Positions 54,934 through 64,000 of a stretch of 64,000 nt of DNA are shown here, piece after piece (the stretch's first letter is position 1; every line of letters starts with the position of its first letter). Source of the DNA: Aquipseudomonas guryensis (GTDB taxonomy: Bacteria > Pseudomonadota > Gammaproteobacteria > Pseudomonadales > Pseudomonadaceae); assembly GCF_014164785.1 (NCBI RefSeq), contig NZ_JACJFN010000001.1, positions 1,302,001-1,366,000 of the forward strand. The letters run 5' to 3'. The translations under genes and the position numbers were made by a program. Below the pieces are notes generated by a model. That model was not told the origin of the DNA and made no database searches. It worked only from the letters and a program-made list of their open reading frames with translations.

Positions 54934-55575
54934 TCAGCTTAGCGGCAGGCGGCGCTTGGGCAGGGCGGGCGGCAGGTAGAGGCCGAGGTAGGCGTCGAAC
55001 ACGCGCATGCCTTCTTCGGCCAGGCGCGGGGTGATCACGCCGTGCAGTTGCACCGAGCGGGCGTAGACGCGATCACCCAGCTCCATGGCCAGGGCAAACA
55101 CGTCGATGTCCTCCGGCAGCTGTGGCAGCGGGAAATGCCGCTCGAACAGGGCCTGCATCAGGCGACCCAGTTCCAGGTCATGCTGGCGGTCGGCCTGCAC
55201 TACTTCGGCCAGGCCATGCTGGGCGAGGATCAGCTGGCGCGCGGCGCTGTCGCGGGCGTAGATGGCCAGCATGCGTTGTTCGACGACACGCGACAGGTCG
55301 CGCCAATCCTGCAGCTCGGCATGCGCCACCGGTTGCAGCAGGCAGTCGCGGAAGGCGGCGTGGATGTCGGCGGTCAACGCTTCGAGCAGCGCCGGTACGC
55401 TGGCGAAGAAGTGGTAGACGGAGGACGGCGGAATCTCCGCGCGCTCGGCCACGCTGTAGATCGACAGGCCGTTGAAACCCTGTTCGCGGAGCAGCGCGCG
55501 GGCCGCGTCGAGGATCAGGGCGATGCGCGCCTGGCTGCTGGCGCGGGGTTTACGGGGGCTGGCGGTGCGGGTCAT
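54934..55575 (-). CDS. aguR: AguR, TetR-family regulator of agmatine catabolism
   Basis: 213-residue TetR-type repressor. The N-terminal helix-turn-helix is ILDAARALLREQGFNGLSIYSVAERAEIPPSSVYHFFAS (about residues 21-59). The C-terminal ligand domain is helical and ends RRLPLS. Position immediately upstream of aguBA on the same strand matches AguR, which represses aguBA and responds to agmatine or N-carbamoylputrescine. A basic Arg/Pro N-terminal tail precedes the HTH. Confidence 0.88.
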   Translation of the reverse strand: MTRTASPRKPRASSQARIALILDAARALLREQGFNGLSIYSVAERAEIPPSSVYHFFASVPALLEALTADIHAAFRDCLLQPVAHAELQDWRDLSRVVEQRMLAIYARDSAARQLILAQHGLAEVVQADRQHDLELGRLMQALFERHFPLPQLPEDIDVFALAMELGDRVYARSVQLHGVITPRLAEEGMRVFDAYLGLYLPPALPKRRLPLS

Positions 55576-55679
55576 GCCGGACTCCTGTCCTGAGGAGGCG
55601 CTATTGGACGCCAGACAGACAGGGGAGGCAAGTCGCGGGTGGGGCGACCGGGGCGACAGTGCCCCGGCAGCTCAGCGGA

Positions 55680-56756
55680 TTACAGCGGGGCCGCGGCCCT
55701 GGTGCCATCGCGGAAGCGTGTCCAGACCTCGTCGCGGGTACTTTTCAGCTTGTCCGGCAGCGGCACCAGGGCGAACAGGCGGCGCTTGGTATCGCGGTCC
55801 GGATACAGGCCGGGCTGGTCGCGCAAGGCCGGGTCGAGGAACTCGCGGGCATCGGCGTTGGCGCTCGGGTAGAGGGTTTCCTCGGTGATCTTCGCCGCCA
55901 CCTGCGGTTGCATCAGGTAGTCGATGAACTTGTGCGCGAGGTCGGCGCGGCGGGCGCTGCTGGGGATCACCAGATTGTCGATAAACAGCGAAGAGCCTTC
56001 TTCCGGCACCACGAACTGCACCGGCTGGCCGGCATCGGCGGCGGCCAGGGCGTCGCCGACCCAGGCCACGGCGACGCACAGCTTGCCCTGGTTGAGGTCG
56101 TCGATATAGCGCTCGCTGTCGACGTAGCGCAGGTTCGGACGCAGGCCGTCGAGGATCGCGCCGGCCTTGCGGATGCGCCCCGGCGAGCTGTTGCTGAGGC
56201 TGCGCCCCTGATAGTTCATCAGGCCATAGAGCAATTCGTCAGGAGCATCCAGCACGCTGATGCCGCAGGTGCTCAGAAGGCTGCTCTGGGCCGGATCGAA
56301 CAGCAGGCTCCAGCTGTGCGGCAGCGTGCCGCCAAGGGCGGCGGTAGCTTGCGGGGTGTTGATGGCCAGACCGACTGCACCCCACAGGTAAGGTGCGGCA
56401 TAGCGGTTGTTGGGGTCAACGGCGGCCAACTTGTTGAGCAGTTGCTTGTCGAGGTGCTTGCGGTTGGGCAGGCGGCTGAAATCCAGCGGCTGCAGCTTGC
56501 CGGCGCGGATCAGCGCGGGTAGCTCGTCGTGGGAGGGGACGGCAACATCGATGGCGAGATCGCTGGCCAGTGCCTGGTCCAGTTCTTCGTCAGTGCTGAA
56601 GGTGTGGTACTCGACTTCGATCCCGGTTTCCTTAGTGAAGTCGGCCAGCACCTGGGGCGCGATGTAGTCGTTCCAGTTGTAGACCCGGATGCTGTCGGCG
56701 GCGACCGCCAGTCCGGGAGATAACGCCAGCAACAGCGGAGCAAGAACGCGAAACAT
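55680..56756 (-). CDS. Orphan polyamine ABC-type periplasmic binding protein (PotF family)
   Basis: 358-residue exported protein. Signal peptide about 1-20 (MFRVLAPLLLALSPGLAVAA), then DSIRVYNWNDYIAPQVLADF, the PotD/PotF/SpuD start. It differs from SpuD and SpuE here, which read YNWSDYI. The body has VPSHDELPALIRAGKL and AAPYLWGAVGLAINT. The start at 56756 has AAGGAGG 6 bases upstream; 12 upstream in-frame codons are rejected. It sits between aguR and spuI without a permease. Its weaker similarity to the other two suggests an altered ligand range. Confidence 0.88.
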   Translation of the reverse strand: MFRVLAPLLLALSPGLAVAADSIRVYNWNDYIAPQVLADFTKETGIEVEYHTFSTDEELDQALASDLAIDVAVPSHDELPALIRAGKLQPLDFSRLPNRKHLDKQLLNKLAAVDPNNRYAAPYLWGAVGLAINTPQATAALGGTLPHSWSLLFDPAQSSLLSTCGISVLDAPDELLYGLMNYQGRSLSNSSPGRIRKAGAILDGLRPNLRYVDSERYIDDLNQGKLCVAVAWVGDALAAADAGQPVQFVVPEEGSSLFIDNLVIPSSARRADLAHKFIDYLMQPQVAAKITEETLYPSANADAREFLDPALRDQPGLYPDRDTKRRLFALVPLPDKLKSTRDEVWTRFRDGTRAAAPL

Positions 56757-56852
56757 GACGACCTCCTTGGTGTGATGGGGGCAATGCAGCAAGCAAAGCT
56801 TCGCCAGACCACGTACGGGGAGTGGCGTAATCAGGGCAACACGGGCAGCAGA

Positions 56853-56880
56853 TAAAAAGACGCCGGCTAAAGCCGGCGTC
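56853..56880 (-). terminator. Terminator after spuI
   Basis: On the minus strand GACGCCGGC-TTTA-GCCGGCGTC followed by TTTTTATC, 11 bases past the spuI stop. Confidence 0.92.
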
Positions 56881-56891
56881 GGGGGTGGTTC

Positions 56892-58271
56892 TTATACGGT
56901 GTGCAGGTACCAGTTGTATTCGAGGTCGGAGATGGTGGTCTCGAACTCTTCCAGCTCGGCTTCCTTACAGGCAACGAAGATGTCGATGTAATCCGGGCTG
57001 ATGTACTTGTTCAGCACTTCACTGTCGTCCAGCTCGCGCAGGGCATCGCGCAGGTTGTTCGGCAGGCTCTGTTCCAGCTGCTCGTAGGAGTTACCTTCGA
57101 TCGGCTCGCCCGGCTCGATCTTGTTGGTCAGGCCGTGGTGAATACCGGCGAGGATCGACGCCATCATCAGGTACGGGTTGGCGTCGGCACCGGCGACGCG
57201 GTGTTCGATGCGTACCGAGTCCGGGCTGCCGTTGGGCACGCGGACGGCCACGGTGCGGTTGTCGATACCCCAGCTCGGCGCGTTGGGCACATAGAACTGT
57301 GCACCGAAGCGGCGGTAAGAGTTGACGTTGGGGCAGAGGAAGGCCATCGATGCCGGCATGGTTTCCAGAACGCCGCCGATGGCGTGACGCAGCAGATCAC
57401 TCTGCAGCGGGTCGTCGGTGGTGAAGATGTTCTTGCCGGTGGTCTTGTCGAGCAGCGAGATGTGTACGTGCAGACCGTTGCCTGCCTGGCCCGGGTAGGG
57501 CTTGGCCATGAAGGTGGTGTCCATTTCATGGTCGTAGGCAATGTTCTTGATCAGGCGCTTGAGCAGCAGGGCGTAGTCGCAGGCCTTGATCGCATCGTTG
57601 GTGTGATGCAGGTTGACTTCGAACTGTGCCGGGGCGCTTTCCTTGACGATGGCATCGGCTGGAATGTCTTGTTCCTTGGCCGCTTCCAGCATGTCTTGCA
57701 GGCAGTCGACGTATTCGTCGAGGTCGTCGATCAGGTACACCTGGGTGGAGATCGGGCGCTTGCCGGACAGCGGCGAGCGCGGCGGCTGCGGGCGGCCGTT
57801 CACGTTCTCCTGGTCGATCAGGTAGAACTCCAGCTCGAAGGCGGCACAGATGGTCAGGTTCATCTCGTCGAACTTGGCCACCACCTGGCGCAGCACTTCG
57901 CGCGGGTCAGCGAAGAATGGACGGCCATCGAGCTCGTGCATGGTCATCAGCAGCTGCGCGGTGGGGCGCTTCTGCCAGGGCTCGTTGCACAGGGTATTGG
58001 GGATCGGGAAGCAGATGCGGTCGGCGTCGCCGATGTCCAGGCCAAGGCCGGAGCTTTCGACAGTGGAACCGTTGATATCGAGGGCAAATAGAGAAGCGGG
58101 CAGGTTGATGCCCTTTTCGTACACTTTATGCAGGCTGTTACGGTCGATGCGCTTGCCGCGTACCACGCCGTTCATGTCTGCAATAAGAAGGTCGACGAAC
58201 AGGACCTCAGGATGTTCCTTAAGGAACGCGTTCGCTTCGTTGAGCTGAACGGCACGCGGGGGTACCGACAT
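56892..58271 (-). CDS. spuI: SpuI, glutamate-polyamine ligase (glutamine-synthetase family)
   Basis: 459-residue glutamine-synthetase-like gamma-glutamylpolyamine synthetase. Features: VDLLIADMNGVVRGKRIDR, DADRICFPIPNTLCNEPWQKRPTA, AAFELEFYLID, GNGLHVHISLLDKTTGKN, and ATP/Glu-site SYRRFGAQFYVPNAPSWGIDNRTVAVRVP. It begins the gamma-glutamylation route for putrescine and related polyamines. It is divergent from spuA across 277 bp, as in P. aeruginosa. Confidence 0.92.
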   Translation of the reverse strand: MSVPPRAVQLNEANAFLKEHPEVLFVDLLIADMNGVVRGKRIDRNSLHKVYEKGINLPASLFALDINGSTVESSGLGLDIGDADRICFPIPNTLCNEPWQKRPTAQLLMTMHELDGRPFFADPREVLRQVVAKFDEMNLTICAAFELEFYLIDQENVNGRPQPPRSPLSGKRPISTQVYLIDDLDEYVDCLQDMLEAAKEQDIPADAIVKESAPAQFEVNLHHTNDAIKACDYALLLKRLIKNIAYDHEMDTTFMAKPYPGQAGNGLHVHISLLDKTTGKNIFTTDDPLQSDLLRHAIGGVLETMPASMAFLCPNVNSYRRFGAQFYVPNAPSWGIDNRTVAVRVPNGSPDSVRIEHRVAGADANPYLMMASILAGIHHGLTNKIEPGEPIEGNSYEQLEQSLPNNLRDALRELDDSEVLNKYISPDYIDIFVACKEAELEEFETTISDLEYNWYLHTV

Positions 58272-58481
58272 GATGCAACACCTTTTTTGTTAAAAATTTC
58301 AATCATGCGTTCGCACAGGTGTGAGTCAATCTTAAACACCCTGTGCTGTCAATAGTTGACCATTCTGCCCTGAAATGGGGCTCGATGGCCAGTTTTGGGG
58401 CGTTTCAGGGCTGGTGTAGGTTGTTTTTGGCCTTGCCTGGCGCGGCGCTCAGTGGCCTGTGTTCAATTTTTTACAGCCCTA

Positions 58482-58510
58482 TTGTGTTAAAAATCGAACA
58501 AGGCTAATCT
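58482..58510 (+). promoter_or_regulatory. Candidate sigma-70 promoter of the spuABCDE operon
   Basis: TTGTGT -35-like hexamer, exactly 17 bases, then TAATCT -10-like hexamer, 38 bases before the spuA ATG in an AT-rich stretch of the divergent spuI-spuA gap. The rest of the 277-bp gap shows no other clear motif. Confidence 0.4.
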
Positions 58511-58548
58511 CGGCCTCAACCTAATAACAGCAATAAAACAGGTGTCCC

Positions 58549-59301
58549 ATGTCGCGCCTGCCGTTAATCGGCGTAACCGCCTGCACCAAGCAGGTAGGCC
58601 TGCACCTCAACCACATCGCTGGCGACAAATATGTCCGCGCAGTCGCTGTTGGCGCCGGCGGTTTACCGCTGGTGATCCCATCGCTCGGTGAGCTGATTGA
58701 TCAGCCGACCCTGCTAGCCAGTCTAGACGGCCTGCTGTTTACCGGCTCGCCGTCGAACGTCGAACCGCATCACTATAGCGGCCCGGCCAGTGAGCCCGGC
58801 ACGCCCCATGATCCCTATCGCGACCAGACCACACTGCCCCTGATTCGTGATGCAGTGGCGGCCGGTATCCCGGTGCTCGGCATTTGCCGCGGCTTCCAGG
58901 AAATGAACGTGGCCTTTGGCGGCACCCTGCACCAGAAGGTGCACGAGGTTGCCGGGATGATGGATCACCGTGAGCCGGCCGAGCAGCCGGTTGAGGTGCA
59001 ATACGCTCCACGCCACTCGCTGCAGGTGCAGCCGGGTGGCCTTCTCGCCGGCCTCGGCTTGCCGGACGAGATTCAAGTCAATTCCATTCATGGCCAGGGC
59101 GTTCAGCGTCTGGCGCCGGGCCTTCGCGTAGAAGCACTGGCGCCTGACGGGTTGATCGAAGCCTTCTCCGTCGAAGGTGCGCCAAGCTTTGCGCTCGGGG
59201 TGCAATTCCACCCGGAGTGGCAGGTACGATCCAACCCGAATTATCTCGCCATCTTCCAGGCCTTTGGTGAGGCTTGCAGGAAGAGGGCGGGGCAACGCTG
59301 A
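58549..59301 (+). CDS. spuA: SpuA, class I glutamine amidotransferase (gamma-glutamyl-GABA hydrolase type)
   Basis: 250-residue PuuD-like peptidase C26 enzyme. The nucleophile C113 is in LGICRGFQEMNVAFGGTL, and the His/Glu pair H221/E223 in GVQFHPEW. It should remove the glutamyl group from gamma-glutamylated intermediates. First gene of the spu operon; GGTG precedes the ATG weakly. Confidence 0.94.
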   Translation: MSRLPLIGVTACTKQVGLHLNHIAGDKYVRAVAVGAGGLPLVIPSLGELIDQPTLLASLDGLLFTGSPSNVEPHHYSGPASEPGTPHDPYRDQTTLPLIRDAVAAGIPVLGICRGFQEMNVAFGGTLHQKVHEVAGMMDHREPAEQPVEVQYAPRHSLQVQPGGLLAGLGLPDEIQVNSIHGQGVQRLAPGLRVEALAPDGLIEAFSVEGAPSFALGVQFHPEWQVRSNPNYLAIFQAFGEACRKRAGQR

Positions 59302-59321
59302 GTAGGTGAGGCAACCGGCAG

Positions 59322-59341
59322 GCGAAACTGGGAGGTTTCGC
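59322..59341 (+). promoter_or_regulatory. Intercistronic stem-loop spuA-spuB
   Basis: GCGAAAC / GTTTCGC 7-bp stem with a 6-base loop in the 87-bp gap. Confidence 0.5.
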
Positions 59342-59388
59342 TAGGCTTTACCGGTCCGCAGAAGCCGCTCTACAACCCTGAGGTCTTT

Positions 59389-60747
59389 ATGACTACCAAG
59401 CTGGACCAGCTCACAAGCTGGTTGAAAGAACGCAAAATCACCGAAGTTGAATGTCTGATCAGCGATCTTACCGGGATTGCCCGTGGCAAGATTTCGCCGA
59501 CCAACAAGTTCCTCGACGAGAAGGGCATGCGCCTCCCCGAGAGTGTGCTGCTGCAGACCGTTACCGGCGACTACGTCGAGGACGACATCTATTACGAGCT
59601 GCTCGACGAGGCGGACATCGACATGTTCTGCCGCCCGGACGAGAACGCCGTGTTCCTCGTGCCCTGGGCCATCGAGCCGACTGCGATGGTGATTCACGAC
59701 ACCTTCGACAAGCAGGGCAACCCGATCGAGCTGTCGCCGCGCAACATCCTCAAGAACATCCTCAAGCTGTACGCAGCCAAGGGCTGGAAGCCGATCGTCG
59801 CGCCGGAGATGGAGTTTTATCTGACCAAGCGCAACAGCGACCCGGACTTCCCGCTGGTGGCGCCAATGGGTCGCTCCGGTCGCCCGGAAGTTGGTCGTCA
59901 GTCGTTCTCCATCGACGCGGCCAACGAATTCGATCCGCTGTTCGAAGACGTCTACGACTGGTGCGAGCTGCAGGACCTGGACCTCGATACGCTGATCCAC
60001 GAAGACGGCCCGGCGCAGATGGAAATCAACTTCCGTCACGGCGATGCCCTGCACCTGGCCGACCAGATCACCGTGTTCAAGCGCACCATGCGCGAAGCCG
60101 CGCTCAAGCACGATGTCGCGGCCACCTTTATGGCCAAGCCGATCACCGATCAGCCGGGCAGCGCCATGCACATCCACCAGAGTGTGGTGGACGTGAATAC
60201 TGGCAAGAACCTGTTCTCCAACGATGACGGCAGCATGAGCGAACTGTTCATGCACCACATCGGTGGCCTGCAGAAGTACATCCCCGAGCTGTTGCCGCTG
60301 TTCGCGCCGAACGTCAACTCGTTCCGCCGCTTCCTGCCGGACACCTCGGCGCCGGTGAACGTCGAGTGGGGCGAAGAGAACCGTACCGTGGGCCTGCGCG
60401 TGCCGGAAGCCACGCCGCAGAACCGCCGCGTGGAAAACCGCCTGGCCGGTGCCGACGCCAACCCGTACCTGGTGCTGGCAGCTTCCTTGCTGTGCGGCTA
60501 CATCGGCATGGTCGAAGGCATCCAGCCGAGCGCGCCGGTCAAAGGCCGTGGCTACGAGCGGCGCAACCTGGCCCTGCCGGTGACCATCGAAAGCGCCCTG
60601 GAGCGCATGGAAGCCTGCAAGGACGCCGAGAAATACCTGGGTGCGAAATTCGTCCGCGGCTATGTCGCGGTCAAGCGTGCCGAGCATGAAAACTTTAAGC
60701 GGGTGATCAGCTCCTGGGAACGCGAGTTCCTGCTGCTCTCCGTCTGA
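59389..60747 (+). CDS. spuB: SpuB, glutamate-polyamine ligase (glutamine-synthetase family)
   Basis: 452-residue second gamma-glutamylpolyamine synthetase. It begins MTTKLDQLTSWLKERKITEVECLISDLTGIARGKI. It shows APEMEFYL, GSAMHIHQSVVDVNTGKN and SFRRFLPDTSAPVNVEWGEENRTVGLRVP. SpuI and SpuB are clearly separate paralogues and may prefer different polyamines. Confidence 0.93.
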   Translation: MTTKLDQLTSWLKERKITEVECLISDLTGIARGKISPTNKFLDEKGMRLPESVLLQTVTGDYVEDDIYYELLDEADIDMFCRPDENAVFLVPWAIEPTAMVIHDTFDKQGNPIELSPRNILKNILKLYAAKGWKPIVAPEMEFYLTKRNSDPDFPLVAPMGRSGRPEVGRQSFSIDAANEFDPLFEDVYDWCELQDLDLDTLIHEDGPAQMEINFRHGDALHLADQITVFKRTMREAALKHDVAATFMAKPITDQPGSAMHIHQSVVDVNTGKNLFSNDDGSMSELFMHHIGGLQKYIPELLPLFAPNVNSFRRFLPDTSAPVNVEWGEENRTVGLRVPEATPQNRRVENRLAGADANPYLVLAASLLCGYIGMVEGIQPSAPVKGRGYERRNLALPVTIESALERMEACKDAEKYLGAKFVRGYVAVKRAEHENFKRVISSWEREFLLLSV

Positions 60748-60754
60748 TCGGGTC

Positions 60755-60783
60755 GGGTGCCGGCGGCTTAGTCGCCGGCACCC
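60755..60783 (+). promoter_or_regulatory. Intercistronic stem-loop spuB-spuC
   Basis: GGGTGCCGGCG / CGCCGGCACCC perfect 11-bp stem, 7-base loop, no U-tract, in the 61-bp gap. It is probably an mRNA stabiliser or attenuator rather than a full terminator. Confidence 0.7.
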
Positions 60784-60808
60784 TGCCGATTGCGCAATCC
60801 TGAGGTGA

Positions 60809-62185
60809 ATGATGACGAACCAAGTGAACAACCCGAAAACCCGCGAGTGGCAGGCCATGAGCCGTGAGCACCACCTTGCGCCGTTCAGCGACTACCAGCA
60901 GCTGCACGAAAAGGGCCCGCGCATTGTGACCAAGGCCGACGGTGTCTACCTCTGGGACAGCGAAGGCAACAAGATTCTCGACGGCATGGCCGGTCTCTGG
61001 TGCGTCGCCGTCGGTTACGGCCGCGAAGAGCTGGTCGAGGCGGCAGCCAAGCAGATGCGTGAGCTGCCGTTCTACAACACCTTCTTTATGACGGCGCACC
61101 CGCCGGTGCTGGAACTGGCCAAGGCGATCGCCGCGATCGCGCCGGAAGGCATGAACCATGTGTTCTTCACCGGCTCCGGCTCCGAAGGCAACGACACCAT
61201 GCTGCGCATGGTCCGTCACTACTGGGCGTGCAAGGGCCAGCCGAACAAGAAAGTCATCATCAGTCGCCACAATGGCTACCACGGCTCCACCGTGGCCGGC
61301 GCCAGCCTGGGCGGCATGAAGTACATGCATGAGCAGGGCGACCTTCCGATCCCCGGCATCGTGCACATCCCGCAACCGTACTGGTTTGGCGAGGGTGGCG
61401 ACATGAGCCCGGACGAGTTCGGTATCTGGGCCGCCGATCAGCTGGAAAAGAAAATTCTCGAAGTCGGCGAAGACAATGTCGCCGCCTTCCTCGCCGAGCC
61501 GATCCAGGGCGCGGGTGGCGTGATCATTCCGCCGGATACCTACTGGCCGCGTATCCGCGAGATCCTCGCCAAGTACGACATTTTGTTTGTGGCCGACGAA
61601 GTGATCTGTGGCTTCGGCCGCACCGGCGAGTGGTTCGGTAGCGATTACTACGGTAACAAGCCGGACCTGATGACCATCGCCAAGGGCCTGACCAGCGGCT
61701 ACGTGCCCATGGGCGGCCTGATTGTCGGTGACAAGGTGTTTCAGACGATCAATGCCGGCGGTGACTTCAACCACGGTTTCACCTATTCCGGGCACCCGGT
61801 GGCGGCAGCCGTCGGCCTGGAAAACATCCGCATCCTGCGCGAAGAAAAGATCATCGAGCGGGTAAAGGCAGAAACGGCACCATACTTGCAAAAGCGTCTA
61901 CGTGAACTGGCGGATCATCCGCTGGTGGGCGAAGTCCGCGGTGTGGGCATGCTCGGCGCCATCGAATTGGCAAAGAACAAGCAGACCCGTGAACGTTTCC
62001 CGAGCGAGACCGGTGTCGGCATGATCTGCCGTACCCATTGCTTCGAGAATGGACTGATCATGCGCGCCGTTGGCGACACCATGATCATCGCGCCGCCACT
62101 GGTAATCAGCAAAAGTGAGATCGATGAGCTGATCGAAAAAGCACGCAAGTGCCTCGATCTCACCGCACGTGCAGTATTGGTCTGA
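60809..62185 (+). CDS. spuC: SpuC, polyamine:pyruvate aminotransferase
   Basis: 458-residue class III PLP aminotransferase. Motifs: DSEGNKILDGMAGLWCVAVGYGREEL, GSEGNDTMLRMVRHYW, NGYHGSTVAGASLGG, AEPIQGAGGVIIPP, ADEVICGFGRTGEWFGS and the PLP lysine in TIAKGLTSGYVPMGG. It transfers amino groups from putrescine, cadaverine or spermidine to pyruvate. It starts with ATGATG after GAGGTGA; either ATG may be used. Confidence 0.95.
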   Translation: MMTNQVNNPKTREWQAMSREHHLAPFSDYQQLHEKGPRIVTKADGVYLWDSEGNKILDGMAGLWCVAVGYGREELVEAAAKQMRELPFYNTFFMTAHPPVLELAKAIAAIAPEGMNHVFFTGSGSEGNDTMLRMVRHYWACKGQPNKKVIISRHNGYHGSTVAGASLGGMKYMHEQGDLPIPGIVHIPQPYWFGEGGDMSPDEFGIWAADQLEKKILEVGEDNVAAFLAEPIQGAGGVIIPPDTYWPRIREILAKYDILFVADEVICGFGRTGEWFGSDYYGNKPDLMTIAKGLTSGYVPMGGLIVGDKVFQTINAGGDFNHGFTYSGHPVAAAVGLENIRILREEKIIERVKAETAPYLQKRLRELADHPLVGEVRGVGMLGAIELAKNKQTRERFPSETGVGMICRTHCFENGLIMRAVGDTMIIAPPLVISKSEIDELIEKARKCLDLTARAVLV

Positions 62186-62230
62186 GGCTTGAGCGACACG
62201 CCAGACCTTGCCAGACTGCATGGTGCGTAG

Positions 62231-63406
<1,176 letters not shown>

Positions 63407-63423
63407 GCAACAACAGCGACACC

Positions 63424-63447
63424 CTCCGGCGGGTGCTCCCGCCGGAG
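63424..63447 (+). promoter_or_regulatory. Intercistronic stem-loop spuD-spuE
   Basis: CTCCGGCGGG-TGCT-CCCGCCGGAG, a perfect 10-bp stem 17 bases after the spuD stop, in a 228-bp gap with no ORF. It lacks a U-tract, and could protect spuD mRNA or partly block read-through to spuE. Confidence 0.7.
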
Positions 63448-63631
63448 ACCCGCCAGGAGGCTCATGTGCCATTTCCGTCTACCGTTCCACACGAGCCCCA
63501 CACAGCTCCGTGCGCGGGCGGCTGGGCGATTGGTCGGAGTTTCAGGGAGCCATTGTCAGGGACTGGCAGAACCCGTTTTCAAGCCCCTGGTCGTGCGTAA
63601 CGGCCTGAATAGCAACAATAAAGAGGACTGA

Positions 63632-64000
<369 letters not shown>

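Noticed and set aside
58272..58481. Sigma-54 promoter for spuI or spuA
   Set aside because: No GG-N10-GC pair with acceptable -24/-12 context was found; TTGGCCTTGCC only loosely resembles it.

Overview
The window reads as a chromosomal segment of a Pseudomonas, close to the P. aeruginosa / mendocina / alcaligenes side of the genus. The basis is high-GC coding with strong third-position GC bias, a complete Pil-Chp twitching-motility chemosensory cluster (pilGHIJK-chpABC), the agu/spu polyamine operons, rimBK, pckA and tonB3. Proteins such as PilT, PilG, PilH and PilJ match, from memory, their P. aeruginosa relatives almost residue for residue. No tRNA, rRNA, phage, IS element or CRISPR array was seen, so this is mostly core genome.

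Layout. 1-5 kb: rimB-rimK (ribosomal protein S6 modification, minus), the heat-shock pair hslR/hslO, pckA, a hypothetical gene and a probable tiny secreted peptide. 5-14 kb, all minus: yggS-proC-yggT-yggU, a dynamin-like GTPase, metX-metW, a DUF4426 gene, rdgB, hemW and a DUF3392 gene. 14-19 kb: the pilus retraction ATPases pilT and pilU, then a LexA-box-controlled radical-SAM/TIGR03915 putative DNA-repair pair and a TM2 protein. 19-25 kb, minus: gshB-tonB3-yqgE-ruvX and pyrR-pyrB-pyrC', where the dihydroorotase homologue has lost its metal site. 25-39 kb: pilGHIJK-chpABC, with ChpA a 2567-residue hybrid kinase carrying eight phosphotransfer modules. 39-50 kb: rsmE, bioA, an exported FAD amine oxidase, cytochrome b561 plus YceI, a long inverted repeat around a terminator, the DEAD-box helicase rhlE2, a periplasmic binding protein and ahcY-metF behind an S-adenosylhomocysteine riboswitch. 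50-64 kb: a cytochrome c' lipoprotein, ligB with an apparent signal peptide, aguR-aguB-aguA (agmatine to putrescine), an orphan polyamine-binding protein, spuI, and the divergent spuA-B-C-D-E operon cut by the window end.

How the genes work together. Three systems dominate. (1) Type IV pilus retraction motors (PilT/PilU) lie about 9 kb from the chemosensory system that controls them. (2) Methionine and methyl-cycle genes: metXW make and control homoserine acylation, while ahcY-metF clear S-adenosylhomocysteine and supply methyl-THF, with a riboswitch sensing the toxic product. (3) Polyamine catabolism: AguA/AguB convert agmatine to putrescine, SpuD/SpuE and the transporter import polyamines, and SpuI/SpuB/SpuA/SpuC degrade them by gamma-glutamylation or transamination. 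The most noteworthy non-coding signals are the SAH riboswitch with a visible ribosome-site-masking hairpin, the LexA box, paired palindromes before aguB, stem-loops in every spu intercistronic gap, and the 97-bp inverted repeat at 44.5-44.8 kb. I did not find a clearly new multi-gene system. The best candidates for new biology are the SOS-linked radical-SAM pair and the unexplained small secreted peptide.
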